A stretch of DNA of 13,990 nt, taken from the NCBI GenBank assembly GCA_030535715.1, contig JAUNRL010000013.1, forward strand, positions 1 to 13,990, read 5' to 3'. The position numbers were made by a program, and so were the translations under genes. The DNA comes from Bacillota bacterium (GTDB lineage: Bacteria > Bacillota > Clostridia > Peptostreptococcales > Anaerovoracaceae). The notes below the pieces were generated by a model, which worked only from the letters and a program-made list of their open reading frames with translations, made no database searches and was not told the DNA's origin. Positions 1-6,948 of the stretch are shown here, piece after piece. The first letter of the stretch is position 1. Every line of letters starts with the position of its first letter.

Positions 1-32
1 ATGATCTTCGTGTCCGCAAATACCATCCGCAT
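1..32 (-). CDS. Possible start of a further gene, cut by the window edge
   Basis: Two bases after the rsmE stop codon, an ATG (30-32) opens a frame that stays open to the edge and begins MRMVFADTKI. A GGAG motif inside the end of rsmE lies eight bases upstream of this ATG, which fits translational coupling. The first ten residues are too few to assign a family. They do not resemble the start of MtaB (tRNA methylthiotransferase), which often follows rsmE in Firmicutes. A second in-frame ATG at 24-26 is an alternative start. The open frame and ribosome site are seen directly; that it is a gene is inference. Confidence 0.3.
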   Translation of the reverse strand, partial: MRMVFADTKI

Positions 33-34
33 GA

Positions 35-787
35 TTACAGCTCCAGTTCGTACATGATCATAGCCAGCGCTGCCGGTCCCGCCGTCTCCGTGCGCAGGAT
101 CGTCCGGCCCAGGGTCACACTCCTGCCGCCGGCTTCGGTCACGGCCTGTACTTCCGCCTCACTGAATCCTCCTTCCGGTCCGATAAACACGGCGATTCTC
201 CGCTCCTTCTTTCCTCTATGTCGCCAGCCGTCCTCCCGGAGAACCTCCTTGATGGACACAGCCTGCTCGTTTTCATAGGGAATAAGCACCAGATTATACT
301 CCCCCGATTCGTTGATGACATCCGTCAGCTCCACCGCGTCCCGGACAGCCGGGATGATCCCCCGGCGGCACTGTTTTACGGCTTCGGCGGCGATCCTTCG
401 CCAGCGCTCCGCTTTTCTGGTCATATGACCGCGATCCGCCACCACCGTGCGATCCATAAACACGGGAACGATTTCCCGCACGCCCAGTTCCGTACACTTC
501 TGAATGATTCTATCCAGCTTGCCCTGCTTGGGGATGCCCTGATAGAGGGTGACCTTCGTCTTCGGCTCCGCCGCAAACGCCTGCCTGTCCAGAATCGTCA
601 GCATGGCGCTGTCTTCTTCCAGAATCTCAATGCGCGCCCGATATTCCCACTGATCCGTGTCGGAGACATCCACCTCGTCGCCGGGACGCAGCCGGAGAAC
701 CTTTCGCATATGATGCAGATCCCCGGAATCGGTAATCTCTATGGTCCGCACGCCGATGTTCTCCGGCGGCACAAAAAATCTGCTCAT
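35..787 (-). CDS. rsmE: 16S rRNA (uracil(1498)-N3)-methyltransferase RsmE
   Basis: This 250-residue protein has the usual RsmE length and layout: an N-terminal PUA-like RNA-binding part (MSRFFVPPENIG, about residues 1-70) and a C-terminal SPOUT/trefoil-knot methyltransferase domain. Visible family motifs are QGIPKQGKLDRIIQKCTELG (about 84-103), FIGPEGGFSEAEV (201-213), and the SAM-binding knot LGRTILRTETA (226-236). The family uses S-adenosylmethionine to methylate N3 of U1498 in 16S rRNA in the assembled 30S subunit. The ATG start is preceded by GGAGGG about nine bases upstream, and prmA ends only 21 bp before it, so it is probably co-transcribed at the end of the hrcA operon. It is intact, with no odd features. 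Confidence 0.95.
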   Translation of the reverse strand: MSRFFVPPENIGVRTIEITDSGDLHHMRKVLRLRPGDEVDVSDTDQWEYRARIEILEEDSAMLTILDRQAFAAEPKTKVTLYQGIPKQGKLDRIIQKCTELGVREIVPVFMDRTVVADRGHMTRKAERWRRIAAEAVKQCRRGIIPAVRDAVELTDVINESGEYNLVLIPYENEQAVSIKEVLREDGWRHRGKKERRIAVFIGPEGGFSEAEVQAVTEAGGRSVTLGRTILRTETAGPAALAMIMYELEL

Positions 788-808
788 GTATGGTTCCCTC
801 CGAAACTC

Positions 809-1822
809 CTACCGCCCAGTTTTTCTGGCGGCAATGGCACACCATTCGCCCTCTTCAGCGACCTCGGTGATGTCAAATCCGGCTTCCCGGACAGCCTTTG
901 CGACCGCTTCCTTTTTCTCCAGCAGGATCCCCGAGGAAATGAACCATCCACCCGGCTTCAGCTGCGCAGCACAGTCGCCCGCCAGCCGGATCACCAGATC
1001 GGCCATCAGATTGGCAACGATGACATTCGCGGCAAAATCAACCCCTTCCGTCAGATTCCCCTGACGGATCTCGATGACTTCCTTCAGCCCGTTACGGGCC
1101 ACGTTCTCCCGGGCCACCTCCACCGCGTCCGGATCAATCTCGATGCCCAGCACCGGATCGTATCCCAGCAGCGCGCCGCCCATAGCCAGAATGCCTGAGC
1201 CACAGCCCACATCAAGGAGAGATGGCAGGCTGTTCGCTGTCTTCGGCCCGGCCTGTGCCGCGCAGCTGGCCGGCGCATATTTCTCCAGCAGCCGCAGGCA
1301 GAGACGCGTAGTCTCGTGGGAGCCCGTCCCGAAAGCCATGCCCGGATCGATCTCGATGAGTTTCTCCCTCGGGGCTGCCTCGTAGTCCTCCCAGGATGGC
1401 TTCACCACAATGGTATCGGTGACGGCCATGGGTCGGAAGTATTCCTTCCAGCGATCCTTCCAATCTCCGTCATCCACAGTCTCCGCTTCCGCATAAAGCC
1501 GTCCGAGGTTCGCGTCCCAGCCGAACCGGCCTTCGTATTCCAGGCTCTTCAGGTTCATGATCTGCAGTTTCAGTGACTGCAGCAGCTGCCGGCCCTCTTC
1601 TGTATCCTCGAGATAGGCCCGGACCACCGGCTCCCGGTCGGGCCGGGCCTTTACCTCTTCATCGATGTAGTCCCACCCGTACTCGTCTTTCTTCTCCAGA
1701 ATAACCTCCAGATCCGCAGGATCGTCCACGGAAACGGATGTGATCCCGTTGCGCATAAGCAGTTCGGAGACCATCTCAACGCCCTGTCGGGAGGCGTGTA
1801 TTCTCAGTTCAATATACTTCAT
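809..1822 (-). CDS. prmA: Ribosomal protein L11 methyltransferase PrmA
   Basis: This 337-residue cytoplasmic SAM-dependent methyltransferase matches PrmA, which methylates ribosomal protein L11. The N-terminal L11-recognition domain spans about residues 1-115. A linker with DWKDRWKEYFRP (120-131) follows, then the catalytic domain. Family signatures are IDPGMAFGTGSHETT (158-172), the SAM motif LLDVGCGSGIL (202-212), the acidic turn GIEIDPDA (226-233) and the substrate motif VANLMADL (269-276). It is somewhat longer than typical homologues (around 290-315 residues). Part of the excess is a short extra stretch at about 184-199, between the helix after GTGSHETT and the SAM motif. The ATG is preceded by AGAGGAG eight bases upstream. 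It sits 67 bp after dnaJ and 21 bp before rsmE, the usual Firmicute order. Confidence 0.95.
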   Translation of the reverse strand: MKYIELRIHASRQGVEMVSELLMRNGITSVSVDDPADLEVILEKKDEYGWDYIDEEVKARPDREPVVRAYLEDTEEGRQLLQSLKLQIMNLKSLEYEGRFGWDANLGRLYAEAETVDDGDWKDRWKEYFRPMAVTDTIVVKPSWEDYEAAPREKLIEIDPGMAFGTGSHETTRLCLRLLEKYAPASCAAQAGPKTANSLPSLLDVGCGSGILAMGGALLGYDPVLGIEIDPDAVEVARENVARNGLKEVIEIRQGNLTEGVDFAANVIVANLMADLVIRLAGDCAAQLKPGGWFISSGILLEKKEAVAKAVREAGFDITEVAEEGEWCAIAARKTGR

Positions 1823-1889
1823 CAGAAAATCTCCTCTGCTCCTGCCGGCGACGAAGACCGGAGCGAAGCATCGGCGCCGCTGCGAGCGG

Positions 1890-3041
1890 TCAGCTGAAAA
1901 ACTCCCTGATGGACTTCAGGAATCCGCTCTTCTTCTGGTAGCACTCGTCGGTAACAGCTTCTCCCATCGCCTTTACAGCCTTCTTCTGCTTGCCGTTGAG
2001 CTTGGTGGGCACCTCCAGGCTGACCTTCACATAGAGATCCCCCCTGCGGTTGGAGCGAACACTCTTGACCCCCTTGCCCTTCAGGCGGAAGACGGTTCCC
2101 GGCTGAGTGCCCGCAGGCACCTTGTAGGACACCTTTTCTTCCAGGGTCGGCACAACGATGTCATCGCCCAAGACCGCCTGATCGAAGGAGATGGGAATCT
2201 CCAGCCACAGATCCTGTCCGCGCCGCTCGAAAATCTTATGCGGACGCACATTGATAACAATATACAGGTCGCCGTCGGGACCGCCGTTGAAGCCCGGTTC
2301 ACCCTGTCCGCGGATGGGAATGACGGAATCGTTATCCACGCCGGCGGGAATGCTGACCGTGAGCTTCACCGTATCCCGTACCCGTCCGGTGCCGCCGCAG
2401 TCCATACAGGGGGATTCGTTGATCTGCCCCGTACCGTTGCAGTCCGGACAGGGAGAAACGCTCTGAAAAGTGCCCAGAGGTGTTCTCTGCTGGGTGCGGA
2501 TTTCGCCGGTGCCGCCGCAATTGGGGCAGGTCTTTTTCGACGTGCCGGGACTGGCGCCGGTGCCGCCGCAGGTTTTGCACTTAACATACTTGGTCAGCTT
2601 GATCTGCTTCTTGCAGCCGAAAGCTGCCTCGGTGAAATTGATGGTCATGGATTTCTGGATATCATTGCCTTTGCGCGGAGCATTGCTGCGCCTGGGCTGA
2701 CCGCCGAAGGCGCCTCCGAACGCGCCTCCGCCCCCGAAGGCGCCGCTAAACATGTCGAAGATATCCTCAAATCCGCCGAATCCGCCACCGAATCCACCGG
2801 CGAAACTGTTGGGATCGACGCCGGCATGGCCGAACTGATCGTACTTCTGCTTCTGCTCCGGATCAGACAACACCGCATAGGCCTCGTTGATTTCCTTGAA
2901 TTTTTCCTCCGCTTCCTTGTTCCCCGGGTTTTTGTCCGGATGATACTTCATCGCCAGCTTGCGAAAAGCCTTCTTGATCTCATCCTCACCGGCCCCTTTT
3001 TGGAGTCCAAGGACCTCGTAATAATCTCTCTTTTCTGCCAT
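1890..3041 (-). CDS. dnaJ: Chaperone protein DnaJ (Hsp40)
   Basis: This 383-residue class I J-protein stimulates DnaK ATPase activity and delivers unfolded substrates. The J domain (residues 4-68) carries the essential HPD at 34-36. A Gly/Phe-rich linker follows at about 80-115. The zinc-finger domain has four CxxCxGxG repeats, with Cys pairs at 155/158, 172/175, 198/201 and 212/215, then the C-terminal substrate-binding domains. All zinc ligands are intact. The start was placed at the ATG (3039-3041) giving [12 protein letters not shown], which matches the family. The frame also runs up to a GTG at 3077, but that has no Shine-Dalgarno and would add 12 non-family residues. The ribosome site of the chosen start is weak (AAGCGGA, about six bases away), unlike its neighbours. 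It follows dnaK after a structured 153-bp gap. Confidence 0.97.
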   Translation of the reverse strand: MAEKRDYYEVLGLQKGAGEDEIKKAFRKLAMKYHPDKNPGNKEAEEKFKEINEAYAVLSDPEQKQKYDQFGHAGVDPNSFAGGFGGGFGGFEDIFDMFSGAFGGGGAFGGAFGGQPRRSNAPRKGNDIQKSMTINFTEAAFGCKKQIKLTKYVKCKTCGGTGASPGTSKKTCPNCGGTGEIRTQQRTPLGTFQSVSPCPDCNGTGQINESPCMDCGGTGRVRDTVKLTVSIPAGVDNDSVIPIRGQGEPGFNGGPDGDLYIVINVRPHKIFERRGQDLWLEIPISFDQAVLGDDIVVPTLEEKVSYKVPAGTQPGTVFRLKGKGVKSVRSNRRGDLYVKVSLEVPTKLNGKQKKAVKAMGEAVTDECYQKKSGFLKSIREFFS

Positions 3042-3080
3042 GATATTCCGCTTTCTGCTCGTCTTGTTTCTATCCACGTT

Positions 3081-3174
3081 CAGGAGCTACCGTTTCCGGC
3101 AGCTCCTGCGCAGTTTTTCTCTGGTGTCCCGGAACATCCACCGGGTATCAGCGAACGGGTTTCTCCGGCGCTGA
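3081..3174 (-). promoter_or_regulatory. Cluster of three stem-loops between dnaK and dnaJ
   Basis: The 153-bp dnaK-dnaJ gap contains three consecutive inverted repeats, read in mRNA order. The first has arms TCAGCG/CGCTGA (3148-3153 and 3169-3174) with an inner CGG/CCG pairing. The second has CCCGG/CCGGG arms (3128-3132 and 3141-3145). The third has a perfect 8-bp stem, CAGGAGCT/AGCTCCTG (3081-3088 and 3101-3108), with inner CCG/CGG pairing. None is followed by a T-run on the coding strand, so they do not look like simple intrinsic terminators. I see no convincing promoter here. A role in mRNA processing, 3'-end protection or lowering dnaJ relative to dnaK is inference. Confidence 0.5.
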
Positions 3175-3194
3175 CCGCTGAAATGCAGTTCCTC

Positions 3195-5093
3195 TTACTG
3201 TTTTTCGTCGTCATCGACGACTTCGAAGTCGGCATCAACCACGTTGTCGTCACCGGATGCGCTGCCCCGGGATCCGGCATCGACCGCTCCGCCCGCGGCC
3301 GCCGCACCGGCGAACCCGCTCATGTCCGGGCCGGCTCCCGCCGCGCCCTGAGCCTGCTGGGCCTGCTGATACATCTTGGCTGAGATCGTGTGGAACTTCT
3401 CGGTAAGCACTTCCGTCTTCGCCTTGATGTCATCAATGTTACCGGCATTCAGCGCGCTCTGCAGCGCGTCCTTGGCGCCGTTGATCTCATTCTTCTCCTC
3501 ATCGGAGAGAGCCTGTTCCAGCTCCTTCATGTTCTTCTCGGTCTCATAGATCAGGGTTTCGGCCTGGTTCTTGACCTCAACCTCTTCCTTTCTCTTCTTG
3601 TCTTCTTCCGCGTACTGCTCCGCCTCTTTGACCTTGGCGTTGATCTCATCCTCGGAGAGCTTGGTCGAAGAAGTGATGGTGATCTGCTGGGACTTGCCCG
3701 TACCCAGATCCTTGGCGCTGACGTTCACGATGCCGTTGGCGTCAATGTCGAAGGTGACCTCGATCTGTGGCACGCCCCGCGGTGCCGGCGGAATACCGGT
3801 CAGCTGGAAGCGTCCCAAGGTGATGTTGCCGGCAGCCATATCCCGCTCGCCCTGCATGACGTGAATGTCAACGGCCGGCTGATTGTCTGCCGCCGTGGAG
3901 AAGATCTGGCTTTTCTTGGTCGGAATGGTGGTGTTCCGCTCAATCAGTTTTGTGGCTACGCCGCCCAGGGTCTCAATGGACAGGGACAGCGGAGTGACGT
4001 CCAGCAGCAGAACGTCGTGTACCTCACCGGTCAGAACGCCCGCCTGGATCGCCGCGCCAATAGCCACGCACTCATCGGGATTGATGCCCCTGAAGGGATC
4101 CTTACCGGTGATGTTCTTCACCGCGTCCTGCACCGCCGGAATACGGGTGGATCCGCCAACCAGAATAACCTTGGCGATATCGCTGTTGGATACGCCCGCA
4201 TCGGCCATAGCCTTTTTCATCGGCTCGATGGTCCTGTTGACCAGATCCGCGGTCAGCTGATCGAACTTGGCTCTGGTCAGATCCATGTTCATGTGCATCG
4301 GACCGTTCTCGCTGACGGTGATAAAGGGCAGGTTGATGTTGGTGGTCTGCGCGCTGGACAGTTCCTTCTTGGCCTTCTCCGCCGCTTCCTTCAGCCTCTG
4401 CATGGCCATCTTGTCCGCGCGCAGATCAATGCCGTTCTCCTGGGAGAAGGTGTCCGCCATGAAGTTGAGAACCGCTTCGTCGAAGTCATCGCCACCCAAC
4501 TTGTTGTTGCCGTTGGTTGCCAGCACCTCGAAAACGCCATCGCCCAGTTCCAGGATGGAAACATCGAAGGTGCCGCCTCCCAGATCGTAAACCAGGATCT
4601 TCTGAGATCCTTCCGCCTTATCCAAGCCATAGGCCAGAGAGGCTGCCGTCGGCTCATTGATAATCCGCTTGACTTCCAGGCCCGCGATCTTGCCCGCGTC
4701 CTTGGTCGCCTGTTTCTGGCTGTCGGTGAAATAGGCAGGCACAGTGATCACCGCTTCGTTGACGGCCTCGCCCAGATAGGCTTCCGCGTCGGTCTTCAGC
4801 TTGGCCAGAATCATCGCGGAGATGTCCTGCGGCGTATACTTTTTTCCGTCGATCTGAATGTCATAGGCTTCACCCATGTGACGCTTGATGGACGCGATGG
4901 TCCGGTCCGGATTGGTGATCGCCTGTCTCTTGGCAGTTTCCCCCACCAGCCTCTCGCCGTTCTTCGCGAATCCGACGACGGATGGAGTGGTGCGGTTTCC
5001 TTCCGCGTTGGTGATGACGGTCGGCTCTCCGCCTTCCAGCACAGCAACGCAGGAGTTGGTGGTTCCTAAATCAATTCCGATTACTTTTCCCAT
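3195..5093 (-). CDS. dnaK: Chaperone protein DnaK (Hsp70)
   Basis: This is a 632-residue ATP-dependent Hsp70 chaperone. The nucleotide-binding domain opens with [15 protein letters not shown] (phosphate-1 loop) and contains [18 protein letters not shown] (phosphate-2) and [13 protein letters not shown] (adenosine region). The interdomain linker is [19 protein letters not shown]. The beta-sandwich substrate-binding domain, helical lid and Gly/Ala-rich acidic tail ending [13 protein letters not shown] follow. The segment after [11 protein letters not shown] is short, lacking the roughly 25-residue insertion found in Gram-negative DnaK, which supports a monoderm host. The ATG is preceded by AAGGAGG about nine bases upstream. 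grpE ends 67 bp upstream. DnaK works with GrpE and DnaJ, and expression should follow the CIRCE/HrcA switch upstream of hrcA. It appears complete and unremarkable. Confidence 0.98.
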   Translation of the reverse strand: MGKVIGIDLGTTNSCVAVLEGGEPTVITNAEGNRTTPSVVGFAKNGERLVGETAKRQAITNPDRTIASIKRHMGEAYDIQIDGKKYTPQDISAMILAKLKTDAEAYLGEAVNEAVITVPAYFTDSQKQATKDAGKIAGLEVKRIINEPTAASLAYGLDKAEGSQKILVYDLGGGTFDVSILELGDGVFEVLATNGNNKLGGDDFDEAVLNFMADTFSQENGIDLRADKMAMQRLKEAAEKAKKELSSAQTTNINLPFITVSENGPMHMNMDLTRAKFDQLTADLVNRTIEPMKKAMADAGVSNSDIAKVILVGGSTRIPAVQDAVKNITGKDPFRGINPDECVAIGAAIQAGVLTGEVHDVLLLDVTPLSLSIETLGGVATKLIERNTTIPTKKSQIFSTAADNQPAVDIHVMQGERDMAAGNITLGRFQLTGIPPAPRGVPQIEVTFDIDANGIVNVSAKDLGTGKSQQITITSSTKLSEDEINAKVKEAEQYAEEDKKRKEEVEVKNQAETLIYETEKNMKELEQALSDEEKNEINGAKDALQSALNAGNIDDIKAKTEVLTEKFHTISAKMYQQAQQAQGAAGAGPDMSGFAGAAAAGGAVDAGSRGSASGDDNVVDADFEVVDDDEKQ

Positions 5094-5160
5094 TTTCTTT
5101 TCCTCCTTCAGATGTATTCATCAGCGGCCGGTTCAAACGGTCTGCGGACTGTCCGATCCG

Positions 5161-5781
5161 TCAGTTAACGACCCTGACCATGGATGGCCGGATCACCTTA
5201 CCGTTCAGGGTATATCCCTTCTGCATTACGCCGGAAACCTTGCCGCTCTCGTATTCTTCGGTTTCCTCCGTCATTACCGCGTTGTGGACGTTGGGATCGA
5301 ACTCCTCGCCCAGCGCGCTTATCTCAGCCAGACCCGCCCTGTTCAGGACACTGCCCAGCTGGTTGAAAATCAGTTCCATTCCCTCCTTGAATCCGTCACC
5401 GGCCGGCTGCTCAAGAGCTCTTTCGAAGTTATCCATAACTTCCAGCAGTTCGGTCATGATTTTTTCATTGGCGTAGGAATAAAGATCCGATTTTTCTTTT
5501 TCCGTTCTTTTTTTATAGTTCTGAAACTCCGCGAGAAGCCGCAGGTAGCGGGCATCATCCCCTTCTGCTTTTTCCGGTTCATCCGCGGGCTCCGTCTCCT
5601 TCCGCGCGTCGCTCCCGTCTTCCGGATCATCCGCCGGTTCCTCACCGGCCGCGTCATCCCCCCTCTCCGGGGAAGCCGCGCTTTCGTCCGCGGATTCTCC
5701 CTCAACCGGCGCTGTCCTTTCCTCCTTTGCTGCTTCCTCAGCCGGATCCTCTATGGGGATGTTCCTGGCTTCCTCACTCAT
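5161..5781 (-). CDS. grpE: Nucleotide exchange factor GrpE
   Basis: This 206-residue protein releases ADP from DnaK. It has a long, highly acidic, low-complexity N-terminus (about residues 1-76, rich in Glu, Asp, Ala and Pro, probably disordered). A long helix/coiled coil for dimerisation follows, containing LAEFQNYKKRTEKEK (83-97) and ELLEVMDNFERAL (111-123). The C-terminal beta domain has FDPNVHNAVM (161-170) and the family signature GVMQKGYTLNGKVIRPSMVRV (184-204). The ATG is preceded by AAGGAG at six bases. The first 8 bp overlap the end of hrcA, indicating translational coupling. Position between hrcA and dnaK is canonical. Confidence 0.97.
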   Translation of the reverse strand: MSEEARNIPIEDPAEEAAKEERTAPVEGESADESAASPERGDDAAGEEPADDPEDGSDARKETEPADEPEKAEGDDARYLRLLAEFQNYKKRTEKEKSDLYSYANEKIMTELLEVMDNFERALEQPAGDGFKEGMELIFNQLGSVLNRAGLAEISALGEEFDPNVHNAVMTEETEEYESGKVSGVMQKGYTLNGKVIRPSMVRVVN

Positions 5782-6817
5782 CCTGGTCTCCTTCCGTGAT
5801 CATAAATGCTTTGCTGATGTTATCGGTCAGAAATTCAACGACCGATGTCACTTCATCGTATTTCATCCGTGTTGGGCCGATGACGCCCAGCTTGCCGACC
5901 ATTTTCCCGTCCACATGATAAGTAGCTGTCACCACGCTGCAGTCGCACAGCTCGACTTCCTGATTCTCTCCGCCGATGGTAACGATAATGCCGTCATCGG
6001 TGCCGATCAGCTTCTTCGTAATATCCTCCTTGCGACTCATCATCTCGAAGAAGTTCCGCGCTCTCTCGATATCGCTGTACTCCGGTATGGAAAAAATGTT
6101 GGTCAAACCATCCATATACAGGTTAACGTTAAGCATATCCTCCAGCGTCCGGATAAACCCGGGCACGATGTTGTTCTGGTACATGGTCATGGCCTCCGCA
6201 TCCTCCCGGAACGTCTTGATGATATCCAGTTTCAGCGCCTCGCTCAGGGTCTTCCCGGCGTAGTTATAGGTCATGTTCTTGGCCAGAATCCGAAGCGTAT
6301 CGTCACCGGCCGGCCGGTCCAGCCGCACCGTGGTATTGGATACCTCGCCACTGTCGGCCACGATCATCAGTACCACCGTCCGCTCGTCGATGGGAATCAG
6401 GTTGACGTACTTCAGACGCTCCTGTTCCTTGCCGGGAGACAGGGCGAAAGCCGTCAGGCTGGTGATTTCCGACAGCACCTTGGCCGCCCGCTCAATCAGA
6501 TTGTCCAGCTCCGAAACATTTTCGTACAATTTCCTGGCGATGGATTCCTTCTCCGCCGGGGTCAGTTCCTTCTTCCCCATCATTTCATTGACGTAAAGCC
6601 GGTAGGCTTTCTCCGAAGGCACACGACCCGATGACGTATGCGGATGGGTAAGGTATCCCATTTCCTCCAGATCCGACATTTCGTTCCGTACCGTTGCGGG
6701 GCTGACGCCGAGATCATAATTCCGAGAGATCGTCCGCGATCCCACCGGCTCGGCCGTCCGGACAAAGTCGGCGATGATGGCCTGCAAGATTTTCAGTTTT
6801 CGTTCAGTTAAATCCAT
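5774..6817 (-). CDS. hrcA: Heat-inducible transcription repressor HrcA
   Basis: This is a 347-residue repressor of class I heat-shock genes that binds the CIRCE operator as a dimer. Its activity in the family depends on the GroE chaperonin. The N-terminal winged-helix DNA-binding domain (about residues 1-75) shows TERKLKILQAIIADF, EPVGSRTISRNYDLGVSPAT, VRNEMSDLEEMGYL and the wing HTSSGRVPSEKAYRLYV, all very typical. The GAF-like and insert domains follow, with IGTDDGIIVTIGGEN and the C-terminal GKLGVIGPTRMKYDEV. The ATG has a GGGAGGG ribosome site about five bases upstream. It is the first gene of the operon, and a perfect CIRCE lies 17 bp upstream of its start codon, so autoregulation is expected. 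Its stop overlaps the grpE start by 8 bp. Confidence 0.98.
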   Translation of the reverse strand: MDLTERKLKILQAIIADFVRTAEPVGSRTISRNYDLGVSPATVRNEMSDLEEMGYLTHPHTSSGRVPSEKAYRLYVNEMMGKKELTPAEKESIARKLYENVSELDNLIERAAKVLSEITSLTAFALSPGKEQERLKYVNLIPIDERTVVLMIVADSGEVSNTTVRLDRPAGDDTLRILAKNMTYNYAGKTLSEALKLDIIKTFREDAEAMTMYQNNIVPGFIRTLEDMLNVNLYMDGLTNIFSIPEYSDIERARNFFEMMSRKEDITKKLIGTDDGIIVTIGGENQEVELCDCSVVTATYHVDGKMVGKLGVIGPTRMKYDEVTSVVEFLTDNISKAFMITEGDQDE

Positions 6818-6833
6818 TCCGGCCCTCCCGTTG

Positions 6834-6860
6834 TTAGCACTCTTCGTTTGCGAGTGCTAA
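6834..6860. promoter_or_regulatory. CIRCE operator (HrcA-binding site)
   Basis: TTAGCACTC (6834-6842), a 9-base spacer, and GAGTGCTAA (6852-6860) form an exact match to the CIRCE consensus inverted repeat. The symmetry extends one more base on each side (G/C). It lies immediately downstream of the candidate -10 box, over the expected transcription start and 5' leader of the hrcA operon, where bound HrcA would block transcription. As RNA it would also form a 9-bp stem in the leader. Confidence 0.98.
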
Positions 6861-6870
6861 CTCCACGTTA

Positions 6871-6899
6871 AATGTACCACCTCTACACCTGGTTGTCAA
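6871..6899 (-). promoter_or_regulatory. Sigma-A-type promoter of the hrcA-grpE-dnaK-dnaJ operon
   Basis: On the minus strand a perfect -35 box TTGACA (6894-6899) is followed after exactly 17 bp by TACATT (6871-6876), a 4/6 match to TATAAT with a TGG extension just before it. Transcription would start near 6864, so CIRCE would begin within the first few transcribed bases. The perfect -35 and its position next to CIRCE make this the likely operon promoter. Confidence 0.8.
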
Positions 6900-6948
6900 C
6901 CTGTTTTCGGATAATATTGGCTGAGATTTTATCTTTTTCCCTGCACGG

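Noticed and set aside
218..1198. A 326-codon plus-strand frame over rsmE and prmA
   Set aside because: It overlaps two well-supported genes on the other strand and has no family features.
1877..1889. CCGCT-gcg-AGCGG hairpin just after the dnaJ stop
   Set aside because: It has a stem of only five base pairs, no T-run follows on the coding strand, and prmA continues in the same direction. It is too weak to call a terminator.
2690..2800. Repetitive GC-rich tract inside dnaJ
   Set aside because: This simply encodes the Gly/Phe-rich linker of DnaJ and is not a separate repeat element.
3081..3120. Hairpin followed by TTTTT on the plus strand, resembling a terminator
   Set aside because: No plus-strand gene ends here, and the T-run begins five bases after the stem. 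On the minus strand, where the genes lie, no T-run follows.
1740..3383. A 547-codon plus-strand frame spanning prmA, the gap and dnaJ on the opposite strand
   Set aside because: It crosses real gene boundaries, has no recognisable motif, and mirrors the DnaJ and PrmA codons.
3390..5069. A 559-codon plus-strand frame antisense to dnaK
   Set aside because: Long antisense frames opposite dnaK are a known by-product of its codon usage. No family features or own ribosome site are seen.
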